Source: Antitrichia curtipendula
Taxonomy: Eukaryota; Streptophyta; Bryopsida; Hypnales; Leucodontaceae
Direction: 5' to 3'
DNA: 64,000 nucleotides
Assembly (NCBI GenBank): GCA_951230915.1
Contig: OX579636.1
Span: forward strand, 27,029,567-27,093,566
Under the pieces are notes generated by a model that saw nothing but the letters and a program-made list of their open reading frames with translations, did not search any database and was not told the origin of the DNA. The translations under genes and the position numbers were made by a program. Below, piece by piece: positions 35,461 to 47,454 of the stretch. How positions within the stretch are numbered: position 1 is the stretch's first letter; each line of letters opens with the position of its first letter.

Positions 35461-37715
35461 TAGCTTTAGTTCTAGAAGGACTCCGTGGATACTAAGTGTT
35501 TGATGGATGACTTGCACTTGAGACTATAGGATGAAAAAAAAAATTCTCCACTCAATATTTTTTTTGAGAAATTTCTTTAGTACATTTTCAATGGATAGTA
35601 TTGCAAATTCCTTCATCATGTTATTATTGAGTTTTCTGATGAAGAAGATGCTTGATCTATGGATCATCCTTGTAATGTAGTTTGGCCATTTCTTGATGTC
35701 TACTCTTGATGTGAATTTTAGCCATAAAAATGATGTTTTTTTTAATTTCAATCCGACTAACGAAAAGAAGCTCATGAAGTGCAGTTTCTACTCCAATTGG
35801 AAAATTTTGAAGTTTTTGTAAATTTCATTATTTTATAGCAATAAAAACTTTGGACCTATAACCATGTTTGTTTTTTTCAATTTTAGAGTGACACGCTAAT
35901 TTTGGTTTATATCATGATGTTATATACTATAATGTACATCTATGGTAAAAAAATTCAGATTTTTTTAGTGTATTTTGCATTTGATATGAATTTTTTTCAT
36001 TTTTTAATAGATAATTTACAGTATTTTCAAATTCTCTCCAAAAAATTTGAAAATTTTATAACTTATAGCAAATATATATTTTCATCTCTGAAAAATAAAT
36101 ATAAAACTTTTTCATTCATATCTAGCTTCAAAATGGCAATAAATGGAGTGATGGATAATAAGGCTTGAAATCATTATTATTGGGCCCATTATTCCAAAGG
36201 TAATGGAATCCATTCAAGGTGAATCAAGCTAGTACCATCCAAATTCCAATTCTATCCTCATGTATGTGTGGTGTACATTTTATTTCTGAAAAGTATTCCA
36301 TAGGCATGTAAGGGAGAATTGAGAGATATTCATCTAGTTAAAATATAGAGATATCTATTTTACAAAATTTTGTTACACAATATTTGACATTGAACTCTTC
36401 ATAGATCATATGTTTGTTGCTTAATGAGGTAATTTTTAATATGAATTATGTGTGTAAGAATGTTTCCTACGTATCTATGCAATCAAATTAAAAAAATTCA
36501 TCACCAATATTTTTAAATCAAATATCATGCAAAACCATGAATATTGATTGAAACAATTCATAAAAAATGGAATATAGCTTTTTTGAATTCCAAATTTGAT
36601 ATGCTTGATTGAAATTGTGTAAGGAATGTATTTTGATTATGCAAGATGCAAGAAGAAAATTATATTCTATATTATGCAAAATTCTTTGAATGACAAAATA
36701 GTGTGTTTCATAATATTTTTCTAGATACTATACACCTCTAATACTTGATTTAGTTGAAATTTAATTTTTTCCACTTGTAAGTATTCTATGAAAGTATAAT
36801 GTAATTCCTTAAAGCTATAAGGCGTAAGAGAAAAAACAAGACTGAATTTTAATAGGATAAGTCTAAGTTATAGAACTTTATATTAGATGTAAGTCTTCAA
36901 TTGTTGCAAATTTAATACTTCAAATTAGAAGCAAATTATATAATCTTTGAACCACACTTTCAATAACTTCCCAACAATATATCATGCACCACATTGATTT
37001 GGAACAATATATAAAATTGCAATCCAAAATCTAAAGAGAAACACTACACAATGACATTAGCATCTCATACATAACATAAACTAGTCTTTGATAGGCAAAA
37101 GGCCTACGACAAACACCTAGGCCAAAATGATCCAAATGTTATAGCTTTGCATCAATCCATGACAAACTTTTTTCAACAAATGAGATTTGGGCAACATTAG
37201 GTTGAGTTAGTGGCCACACTGTCTTGAATGATGGTAATGAAGTCATTAGTGGCTGCAAGAAGAACTTCCACTTTTGAGTGTAAATTCATCACAAGAAGTG
37301 ACTTTTGGGGGGGCTGTGTGTTGTGGCCATATTAAAAAGGATTGTGACCCCTTTAGGTGAGTAAGATGACATACACATTTGTTGTTGGTTTGGGGGTAGT
37401 CTAGAGACTCTTTTGAACCAAGTGAGGCAACATAGTCTTCAGAAATTCATAACAAATTCATACTTTGCCAAAAAGAAAAATGTCACCATTTCAATTGCTC
37501 TCCCCATTTCTCACATTTGTCTGTAAAGGGGGAATTTAAAAAAAAAATTAAACAATACCAACAGGGGTCATTTTGTCTGTCATAGGCTGGTATCACATAT
37601 TCACATGATTGACATTTCTGCATCTTTCCCAGACGACTGATTGGTATGATTTCGGCAGGTAGGGAACTCTGCGACATTCTCTGTTCACATTGACATTGAC
37701 AACACTGCACTCAGA
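35461..37715. other. AT-rich spacer, no gene
   Basis: Long A/T runs and short open frames only. No domain, splice context or bounded repeat recognised. Confidence 0.4.
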
Positions 37716-37839
37716 TGTGTAGATTTGGAGACTTTTCAAGGATGTGTCGGTTTTCGTAGATTTGGGGGCTTTTCAAGGATGTGTCGGTTTTTGTAGATTT
37801 GGGGCTTTTCAAGGATGTGTCGGTTTGTGTAGATTTGGG
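37716..37839. repeat. Tandem minisatellite, ~37-bp unit, just over three copies
   Basis: Units read GTAGATTTGGGG-CTTTTCAAGGATGTGTCGGTTT with small length changes. Because the unit is near 36 bases, an open frame with a repeating VDLG.FQGCVG peptide arises. This is a by-product, not a gene. Confidence 0.7.
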
Positions 37840-37924
37840 AAAATCATTGTTAGGGGCTATCTATGGGGGAAAAGAAAAGAAAAAGAAACTTCACTCTTGG
37901 ATTACACTTTTGACATCAAATATC

Positions 37925-38470
37925 ATATGCACTAGAGTGCCATGTGCCGTTGCTGCGGTTTTAAAAAATAAAATAAAACTATTTAAAAAAAAATTCAATC
38001 CATTTAATCTTCAAAATTTGATATCTTTTATGACGTGAGTCGGAACGCTACAAAACTAAGCCTGTGCACCCCTCTTCACAAAGAGCTTTCCAACGATACA
38101 AAGAACGTGACCAGAGAACGCACGGGTTCGGAGATCTCACCGTAAGAAACAAAACAAACAAGCAAACAACCTAACTTAAGGTATGGACTAGTGTGCCCTA
38201 TGCCTTTGCCACAACTAAAATAAAAATATAAATAATGTTTTATAATTGAAGATCCAAAAATAACCTAAAAAATCCATAATTTTCACACTGCAGGTCCAAA
38301 TGCCACGAAACCAAGCATGGGTATCCCTCCTCACTGAGGATTTTTTGATGGTACAAAGGATGCAATCAAAGGACGTAGAGTTGAGGAGATTTCACCATAA
38401 CAAACAAAACAAAACAAATAGCCTTACTAACTTAAGGTATGGAATAGTGTGCCTTATGTTGATGCCACAA
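37925..38470. repeat. Tandem repeat, ~258-bp unit, about two copies
   Basis: Unit starts near 37931, 38188 and 38446 share ACTAGTGTGCC-TATGC, a GCCAC/AAAATAAAA block, GAGATYTCACCRTAA and AACAAACAA...CTTAAGGTATGGA. The third unit is cut short. Divergence between copies is substantial. Confidence 0.6.
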
Positions 38471-38793
38471 TATAATAAAATAAAAATAAAATTCATTTTC
38501 TAATTTTTAAATTCATAAAAAAATTCCAAAACACTCAACATACATGCATTGAATACTTTATAGATCTTCTATTGTAGCCTCAACAAATCCTAGAAATAGT
38601 GTATCATACGATAGTAGTTACCAAAGATTCCTTGCATTGTAAACTGAGCAATTCTTTTTATAGGCATTTCCTACCACTTATGCCAATTCCAAGTCTTGCT
38701 ACAAGTTAAATACATAAATTAACCCTAGACTGAGAACAGGTTGGTTTTGTAGAAACCATCCTTTTTAGAATTGTGTAAATCATTTGCTTAATT

Positions 38794-39707
38794 CCTAAAG
38801 CCCCGTTTGTTCCCTCAGGGGACAATTTGGGTCCAGGTAGGTTCCTGTGACCTCAATTTGTAGAGGATTTTTTTGGGATTTTTTGAGGTTGTGCGGTTCT
38901 GCAAGAGCTTTGTGGATATATAATTTTTATTTTAATTGGTGCTCGAGAGAAAAAGTTATGCCAAAAATAGAGTTTGGCGGGCAGCACAAAAAAATCACAG
39001 AAAGTCAAAATAAATTTCTTAAATATTTTTTTCAAAATCTATGTCATTTTGTCTACATTTGAAGCTTTGATTCATTCTATTTGGACTAATAATGAAAAAG
39101 TTATGGACAATCTTTGTTTTTCGGGCAATCTAAGCATCTTCTTAAAAAAATAACTTTTAGGATTCATTTTTTAATGCAGTTTTTACAATTTTCAGAAAAA
39201 AATTGTTGGACAAGGTTGAATTTGCTTGCTAGAACAATCTCACCGTTGGGATTATGGTATTTCAATTTTGTCTTAGAGCTATTAACAATTTAGTTATTCC
39301 TTCAATCTTGAACCTACTTCTACTTAACAATTTTTTAATGAGTAAAAATTTAGTATTTTTTTCTTGAATTTTTTTTTCCTATATTCTCAAGAGAAGTATT
39401 CAACATATAAACTTAGAAAATCAAAATCAACAATACAAAAAATTTAAGTTAAATAGGTTCAAAGCCCAAAAATCTAGTCAAGCAAGGTGCACAAAAACTT
39501 GTTTTCTTCACTTTGAATGCAAATATCTTGCAATCTATTTGGTCAAAGTTTCTGAAATTTCTTGCACACATTCTCATACTAGTCTAGTATAAGATCCTAC
39601 GGTTAGATATGCAATTTTTTTTTTTTTTTATAGTTTTTTGCTCTTTGCAATAGAAGTGGCAGTTTTGAGTGTGTTTTGATGGAGAAAAGGCCTCGGGGCT
39701 TTAGGGG
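38794..39707 (+). mobile_element. ~0.91-kb non-autonomous inverted-repeat element, copy B
   Basis: The left end CCTAAAGCCCCG (38794-38805) is perfectly complementary to the right end CGGGGCTTTAGG (39694-39705). The interior resembles copies A and C, for example ATCTTGCAATCTATTTGGTC, CTGAAATTTCTTG and AAGATCCTACGGTT. It is AT-rich and non-coding. Target duplications could not be identified, so the superfamily is unknown. Confidence 0.62.
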
Positions 39708-41799
39708 TTAAAAAATCCAAAAACACTCTCCTTTTGGAGGTCAAACTATTGTGCAAAACCTCTCTTTTTCACACAAAATTCCAAGGATGAACATTTACAC
39801 TTCTATCTTATATAAAAGAATTCTTTGTCATCCATTACACTTAATGCCTACAACATCCTTTTGGGATTAAAGAATAGACCATTTTAATTAAATTGTTGTA
39901 CATTTTAACAAGACAAAGATTAAAAATAAAAATGCATTGCAAAGATCCGCTCATTTCATAAGCCAAAGGATATTAGAACCATTGGAGACTTGATCCCAAA
40001 CCCATTGGAGACTATAATCACTATAAACATGACTTAGCTAAATATCTACAACCACAAATAAGGTAGAAGTACCTATTTTAGACAACTTTCCTATCATGAT
40101 TTTTTAGACTGACCTATTGTGGACAATGGTTGGATGCACTATTCATCAAAAAATATTCTTTGTTTGCCCCTTCTCATCCACTCATCTTTCTTCCCTCATT
40201 GCTTTGAGATAAGTGTCAAAGCTAACCACAATAGGTGAGCCTATGAGACCGGAATGGGTCCAAATGAAAAATCCACATTTATATTGAATGAAATATTCAT
40301 TCTTGGGGGGAAAAAAACCATTTTTTCTTTGCATTCTTCTTCATCCTTATATTTTTGTACAGATTGAAATCAATTTCTCAACAAATTTCCCTCATAACAA
40401 GCTGAAATGCTTAAGTTATCAAGTATAGGCACTTCTACCTTAACCCCTAAATGATGGACCCATGACCATTGATTTCAAACTCCATTGCCCAACACTCAAT
40501 TTGGTGCCATTTTGCAACTAGATATGTATGAAAAATTTTATATTTATTTTTCAGAGATCAAATTACATGTCTCCATTACTTCACAACAAAATTTAGATTT
40601 TTTTTGTAGAAAATTGATTTTTTTGAGAATTTTTGAAGAGAAAGTGAAAAAAAAAAATATTAAATAGAAAATTACTTCAAAAAATCCGAAAATTTCACCA
40701 TATGTGTATATTACAATGACAAACATCATGATGTAAACTCAATTTCCGTGTCATTCTATAATTAGAAAATAATAGACATTGAAAATACACCCAAAGTTCA
40801 AATTGCAATAAAATATGCAATATTAGGAATTTTTTCAAAATTCAAATTGGAATAGAAACTAGAGTAGATGAACTTCATTTTGTTAGTTGGACTCAAACTC
40901 AAAAAATATCATTTTCGTGGAGAAATTTCAGATTTAGAGCAAGAAGCAATAACTTCTCAAAATACTCTAAAATAACGTATTCTGTGATCCGTTTTTTTTA
41001 ATAACTTCTCATTTCCATGAAGACAAATATTGGAAAGAGTACAAACTCAATTGGATACTCTTCATAACCCAATATGAAAGGTCAACAAAGAAAAGGAAGA
41101 TGAAAAAATGCTTTTGAACTATTCTTAGCTCAACAGTAATGTCATCAGAACGCCACGGAATGGCGTCCGCGGCGCTCCAGGGTTAAGTGACATAGTCTTC
41201 CATCACAAAGCAGGCTAAACCCTTCCACTTTGAAATTGCATAAGAAATTCATAAGAAATTATTAAAAAAAAATTATCTCGAAAGATTTAGCTTGGGTAAC
41301 CAAAGTTCTCTCCACAGCTCAATACAGCTCCTCCTACGTATGAAAACTTGCTTAAATGATGCAAATAGTATCCTTGACCTTCATCATCTCATGTTCACCA
41401 TCACAGCTGCCAAGAAATTCTCACATTCACTGAGCTACTAAGCTGAACATCAAAACTCCCCAATAGAGACGAACCCTTACATACGGTAGAAAATATGCCA
41501 ATCTAACAGTTTGATAATCTCTTTCAAAAAAAAGAGAATCAAACTCCATCAAGTAAAAAACAGGCATCAGTCAAATTCAAGATTCTGAGCAAGTAAGCTA
41601 GGACCAAAAAGACCACCAATGCGATCCCCAAGCTTTGGATTAGAAAATTTGGACCAAAATTGGGTGGAGCACCATCTGCGGAGCACAGTAAGAACATCGA
41701 CCTCCAACAAATTATACTACAACGAAACTCATTCGTTTCCGGAGCAATAAATCAGTAGCTCACTGTGGAGCTGTGTATAGTACAAGGGACCAGGTTAAC
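39708..41799. other. AT-rich spacer and YIF1 downstream region
   Basis: No supported gene. The final few hundred bases before 41800 likely include the YIF1 3' untranslated region. Confidence 0.4.
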
Positions 41800-43110
41800 C
41801 TAAACTCCTAACCAGTAAAACAAGGGGAACTGGACCACACCCATGAGAAGCAGAAGATAGTGATGGCGAGTTGAATCTCTGTCATACCTCCTTGCTTCCG
41901 CAAACAACAGACGCTTCATCGTCTTCACCAAGAAGTTCGCCATGCAGAGACTTGTGTAAGCCCATGTGATGTAGTAAGCGTACGTCGATACTAAGTGCGC
42001 AAACACAGACAGAGAAACGCCAATGAAGGCATAACCTCCATATGCTACCACATCTAATGTCGGAGCATCTCCGCTCCCTAGAGTGAGGAGTGATGCCTTC
42101 AGTATCACCGTTTCTACTGCCCATCCAATCGTTGCTTTCGTAACTAAGCTACTAATCACGTCTGGTTTGAACCTGTAGCATCACAAGCAAAAGGTGAGAA
42201 CCATGAATATCATAAAAGTAAAAATCTGATTCTTGTATGCACAGCTAAACCCTGGAAATCTGGACTACTGTGCAGGTGCAATCCAAAGCGATGGCAAAGA
42301 CATGAGAAGCTCTAGCGGTCATCTTCATGAAACTGAAGGACACAAGGAAAAGAGGAGAAATTACATACTTGCCCGCCTGCCCTTGTGTAAAGCCACAGAG
42401 CATGATGTACGTTCCAAACGCCATGAGAGGAAGATAGAGGTCTGGAGCATTGATGTCATGCCGAGGAGGTTTGTATTTCAAACCCCCTGCTACTTGCTCT
42501 GCTATTCTTGTCCAATGGCCCTGCAAAGGAACGATTTCACAAACCAGCGTCAGCTAAGCTCGGACTTGCTTGAGAATTGAGCAATTTGAAATTTCTGTTT
42601 GAAATGTTGAGTGCAAATGTAGGTGAAATCGTCTCGGGTACATTTATACTCGGCGCTCCGGTTCAAAAACACTTCTCGAAAGCTTCAAATTCCAGATAAT
42701 TGCAACGAAACTTCACATTCAGAGGGACATACCTTGTGAAGAAAGGGGCAGAGCACCACTTTGAGCTTGTTCTTTACATATTGGTCCGTCACTTGGAAAT
42801 AGTACTGAATGTCATGAGTTGCAAAATATCGACTGACCTGTAAAACACAACGCAAAAAAAGCAATGACGACCTTAACTCTGCCACCTGGGCACAAACAGC
42901 AGGAATGATGGGAACTCAAGTCAAACTTACGTTGCTCTGCACGTAGTCTCTGCTGTTCCCCAGGTAAGTGCCCAGCAAGCCCGAGCTTGCACCATAAAAC
43001 ACGTCATTCAAGGGATTGTCTGGCCCGACTGGAGCCTGTCTTTGCATCTCCGACGGCATGCCTTGTTGCGCACCATATTGTTCGAAGCCTGGTCCCGGTT
43101 GCCAGGCCAT
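41800..43110 (-). CDS. YIF1: YIF1 family ER-Golgi transport membrane protein
   Basis: Four exons on the minus strand: 43110-42931, 42837-42733, 42520-42369 and 42172-41800, giving 269 residues with consistent phases. The cytosolic N-terminus is Gly/Gln/Pro-rich. It is followed by the family blocks [33 protein letters not shown] and [15 protein letters not shown]. The C-terminal half has about five hydrophobic segments, with [20 protein letters not shown] near the third and a terminal [18 protein letters not shown]. Yif1 partners with Yip1 and Rab GTPases in COPII-vesicle and Golgi traffic, and length and topology fit. The start is the first ATG before the conserved region. The upstream ~650 bases include a possible 5'-UTR and an ERSE-like element. 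Confidence 0.92.
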
Positions 43111-43727
43111 GGATTATACTTGCACCTCACCAGCGAACAAACAAATCCTGCAAAACCTAAAGGAATACTCTGAACAAAATTAAAAAAAAAATCCACAACA
43201 AGAGAACGAGCGGCAAAGCCATACCTTCCTGAAACCTAAAAGCAGCGCAACACCAACTGAGGCTAAAACTCGCGCAACCAACTCAAAATCTCGAACGCAG
43301 TTCAAAATTTTAGTAGAAAAAAGAGAGACATTGGGTCTTCCTAAATCCAAAAGATGTAAATATATATTTGTCACAGTGATCTTTCACCAAAAATCCTCCA
43401 AAAACCACCAAAAGAAACATCCTCTCCTTCCTACTGATTGCAAGAATTTCAAATGGCCTAAACCACTCCGTCCCCATAACAAGATTCATATCAAAATGCA
43501 AAGAGAAAATCCAGCCAATAATAATACCTTCAAACACGATGAAGCACTGAAACCCTAGAAACAAAAGCAGGTCCGTCGCCCGACCTTCCAAACCACGACT
43601 TGATCCAATCATGCAAAATTATGCACAATCAATGAACTCGCAAAGAAAACCAAGTTCCAAAACTCTGACCAAGTGTTTCATTCTGACCATGCGAGAGGGG
43701 AAACCTCAAAAGAGGACGCCGAACCAA

Positions 43728-43769
43728 CGACGTGGCGTCATAGGACGACGCGTGGCATCTTGTAATTGG
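43728..43769 (-). promoter_or_regulatory. ERSE-like element and bZIP cluster upstream of YIF1
   Basis: On the minus strand (the YIF1 strand), 43769-43751 reads CCAAT, ten bases, then CACG. That is exactly the CCAAT-N10-CACG ER-stress response element. Immediately beside it, 43728-43740 holds GACGTGGCGTCA, whose complement has TGACG and CCACGTC cores recognised by plant bZIP factors. The cluster is about 640 bp above the start codon. Function is inferred from sequence only. Confidence 0.5.
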
Positions 43770-43919
43770 CCTGATTCGACATCAACGACGTCAGGGGAAA
43801 TGAGTCAGCGAGCTGTGAGGCGGAAAATCATTCTAAATTTGGGTGTAAACACCCAAAACCGTCAACGTAAGCAATTCAGCATAGTTGGAGGTACCTTTAA
43901 CAATAATTTTTTTTAGTAA

Positions 43920-45140
43920 CACTAACAACTCAAAATCATGAGTTTATTATTTTATTATTTTAATTTGGGGGACAAGACATGTAATTCCTATTAATTTTCA
44001 AAGTAAAAGTTTCCTAGGTCTTGGAAACTATTAGATATAGCTTGGTCATAAAACTGAAATTTAGAGAATTAATAATCATCCAATCACAATTGAATAAGGG
44101 AAATGGTTTAATGGCACTTTTTGGGTACACTTTCAATGGAAGTCTACTTGTCAGGAATCACATACATGGATGGTTTTAGGTGTTTTCACTTTAAAAGTAG
44201 ATGCAAATTTTTTTGAATTTTTTTTCCAAAGGTTATTTTGTATAGAAAAATTAGGATTTTTTAAAATACTTTTTATTTTTAACATTAGTTGGATGTCTTT
44301 TTCTAAAAAAGGACATTTTAGGCAATCATTTTCACCTCGTAATTGTTTGACTTGAATGCACTTCTTTTTATCTTGGAGCTATTTAATTTCTACATATTTC
44401 TTATCGTCTCTGAGCTACCCAATTCTAACTATACATACACATGCATGTATATGTGTAGTACAATCTTCATATATTTTAATTTTTTAGTTTGTATTGTTAA
44501 TTGATAGTATTGTATTGCAATATGAAATAATTAAATTAATTTTCTACTAGTGGAGAGTTTTTTCATTTTTCCATCTAGACAAATGATCAAGCTTGAAATA
44601 TAGATATTGTTAGGAATATTGTTAGCAATATTGTATCATAGTCATACACCCTGTATTGTTTTGAATAACTTCTTTTAACTATATTGGACTTTGTACAAGT
44701 CAAATCTTTATTGTCAGATTTATCTACCTAATATCTTAAGTACTTCTAAAATATTTTGTTAGTTATTTGAAACCTTCAAGTGACTCTTTTAAATTATATA
44801 TGCAGTTATTCAAAGTTTTTTGGTAACTGTTGGGATTTCTTAATGCCTCTTAATGGCTTTTAGTTTTTTTTAAGAAACTTCAAAAAAATATTGATATGGT
44901 GTATATATTGAAGGCAAAATAAAGTAAACTTCAATCTTGCCAACATAAGTCTTAAAGCATTGTGTCTAAATTTGATATTACGCTATTGAAAAATACCTTA
45001 TAATTCTTTGTGGTGCATTCTCTTAGCTTTTTTTGATAGTTGTGGGATTTGGGGTAAGCTGAAAAGTCTTACATATTCACAATCTTTGTCATTTGGGATA
45101 GTTGTGAGATTTGGAACAAATTGATAGGCATTACATACTA
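43920..45140. other. AT-rich spacer
   Basis: No gene or bounded repeat recognised. A short palindromic ACATACACATGCATGTATATGT lies near 44434-44455. Confidence 0.4.
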
Positions 45141-45708
45141 CTCCCTCCGTCCCAAAGTGATCTTCTTGTTAGACAAAATGTTCCGGATTAAGACTAAAAA
45201 TAATATTTTTAAAGCTTGTTTTGCACTACATATGGAGTTTGGTGCACTCCTATTGCCCTTGAAGCTTTGAGTTTTGAAGCCCTTTTTAAAGTGTAGTTTT
45301 GGATTATTGAAAAGTGAAATTTTTGGGGTATTTTCAAGGAGCACTAGTGGTTATTTAATTATTGAGTGTGAGGTTGTCATTTTGTGGGTAGTTAATATAA
45401 GTCAAAGACCATATGTGGACCTATATTTTGCCTCCCAAAACCTTCATCTCCTTCAATTAGATAATATTCAAAGAGATGCAAAAAATAAAAACAAAAAGTG
45501 TTGATTGACCCCTTCAACCATTTTATTTGTCTTTTGATTAGTGATTGCATAGATGGAGGGGGAACTATCGCTTGGAATTATTTTGTTAGTCCTAAAGAAC
45601 AACCAAAAGTTAAATTTGACCAATTTGCAGCTCACAAAGTACAACAGGAAGATCATTTTGGGACAAAAAATGAAGGCTAACAGGAAGAACATTTTGAGAC
45701 GGAGGAAG
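45141..45708. mobile_element. Stowaway/Tc1-mariner-like MITE
   Basis: 568 bp between TA dinucleotides (45139-45140 and 45709-45710). The left end is CTCCCTCCGTCCCAAAGTGA and the reverse complement of the right end is CTTCCTCCGTCTCAAAATGT. Both continue into TCTTC-TGTTAG. CTCCCTCCGTCCCA is the hallmark terminus of Stowaway-like mariner elements in flowering plants. A related inner copy of the terminus (GATCATTTTGGGACAAA near 45650) suggests a partly duplicated end. No transposase. Confidence 0.75.
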
Positions 45709-45967
45709 TAATACATTAGTCTTGGTCTTCTTAGAAAGATATGGATTTTTTGGGGAAGATTAATAGGTATTGCATACTCTAGGTCTTGGTCTTCTAAAGT
45801 AGTCATAGAATTTATTGGTCCATAGGTATTGCATGCTTTTATTCTTTAATGACATTGTCTTATTGTATCCTTGACAAATTGATAGAAGTGCAACTATTTA
45901 TCCTCCAAATTTTGCATAAAAAAGGAAGGTCTTCTATAGTACTTTGACTTCCAATTAATGATTTTTC

Positions 45968-46079
45968 ATTTTTTAAAGCCAACAATTCATATGCTATCAA
46001 ATTAGATGATTTCCACTATGACCATTTTTTAAAGTCAACAGTTTATACGCTATCAAAATAGATGATTTCCACTATGACT
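45968..46079. repeat. Two-copy tandem repeat, ~54-bp unit
   Basis: Both copies contain ATTTTTTAAAG-CAACA, TATGCTATCAAA-TAGATG-like and GATGATTTCCACTATGAC words. They lie next to the dispersed repeat at about 46100-46190. Confidence 0.55.
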
Positions 46080-47043
46080 AGCTCGTCTTTTAAGGGTTGA
46101 AAGATGCGGCCTCCATGACCAAGGTAGTCACTATAATTGCTCAAATTATTGAACCAATAGGTGCATTTTTGTTTCTATTAACTAACTAAGTCATTCATCA
46201 ATCAATTTCTGGCCTTTGCATCCTTAAAGGGCTATTGAAAAGTAAGGTTCCTTTAGCTTTCTAACAAGAAAAATTGCAAAAATAACAAGTTTGTGATGAG
46301 AGATTTAAATTGTTATTTTGATTTCTCTCTCTCTATATATAATTAAAAAATGAATCCTCTCATAGAATAGATCCATATCAATAAAGAGAGCTTTCATTCA
46401 TTCAATTCCAATCATTTAGTGAGGTAAAAATATAGATTTTTTTCTTCTATAGACAATCAAAGAGTCTCCCAAAATAGATTTCATGTGCACTTCCATTTAG
46501 GCATTATAACCTTGAAAGTGCTCTTTTGTAGCCTTTAAGTAACCATTTGGATCCATAATCAATACTAATAGAAACCAAACATATAATTAAACATGAATTA
46601 AACATGAATTATTCTTACTCTTGGATCTTATCGGCAAGTGAAACATGATTCAAACACACTTTTCGCATGCATTATTTGAACAAAATATGAAAATATGTAT
46701 TTTCTGACAAATCGACACTACACTCTCCTAGACTGTCATGTTCCCAATGTGTATATCTTAGCGTTATACAATATCAACATTCAGTGCCACTTTTTGGGTC
46801 CAATTTTAGGTGTCACATGATGATTGTGTATACCTTAAGATAGGGTAGTAGCGTGGAGGAGTACCTGGCGGACAATCCAAAGCCTTCCCCCGTGTCACGG
46901 ACTTGTCATGACCAGCCACTGCGAAAGCTTCTCTCTGGGAAATTGGGAATGGTTGAGCAGCAGGTGAGGATCGGCGCTGGCTCCCAGGGACCAAATTCCC
47001 TATTGTTCAGTGTTCAGACGATTTCTAAAAAAAAATTGTTGTT

Positions 47044-47454
47044 TTGCATTCCTATTACTTTATTTGTGGAAATTGTAAAAATTTGTACAATTCTGTAAGT
47101 TATATAAATTTTAAATGTGCACATTGTGAGACTTCAAAGGTAAAATCAATTTTACGAAGTTTCTGTGGCACCTTTGGCATGCCGAAGGAGACGATGGAGA
47201 ATTTTTCTTTGCAACAATGGAACAAAATGCAAATGGTTTCACAGTTTTCTGGAGCCTCAAAGAATAAGATAAAAGGTCAAGGTGAGGCTCATAAGTTTGA
47301 ACAATTTTCTTTTGACGATACAGCCTGGCAACAAGAGCCACAAAATTGCAGTATTTTGGAGGGATTGCAAGCTTGTATCACCAAAGAAGAAACCTTGAAG
47401 GAAACCTCGGTGAATCTGAAATTTGTTGACACATACGAAGAGAGATATTTGTAG
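47044..47454 (+). CDS. Hypothetical 136-residue protein with a zinc-ribbon-like CxxC pair
   Basis: The open frame is longer than expected in this AT-rich region. Its N-terminus shows C8-x2-C11-x13-C25-x2-C28 (ICGNCKNLY, then FKCAHCE), a spacing reminiscent of LSD1-type or EDR4-type plant zinc ribbons. The remainder is polar with no recognised domain. A GC-richer segment at 46853-46963 ends in a good donor (GAGCAGCAG then GTGAGG) and could be an upstream exon, though I could not join them convincingly. It may be a small gene, a 3' exon, or a decaying fragment. I do not recognise a family member with certainty. Confidence 0.3.
   Translation: MHSYYFICGNCKNLYNSVSYINFKCAHCETSKVKSILRSFCGTFGMPKETMENFSLQQWNKMQMVSQFSGASKNKIKGQGEAHKFEQFSFDDTAWQQEPQNCSILEGLQACITKEETLKETSVNLKFVDTYEERYL

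Noticed and set aside
37744..38038. Repeating VDLG.FQGCVG peptide frames
   Set aside because: By-product of a minisatellite whose unit length is close to a multiple of three.
37716..38470. CRISPR-like array
   Set aside because: Units are contiguous or diverged tandem repeats without unique spacers, in a plant nuclear context.
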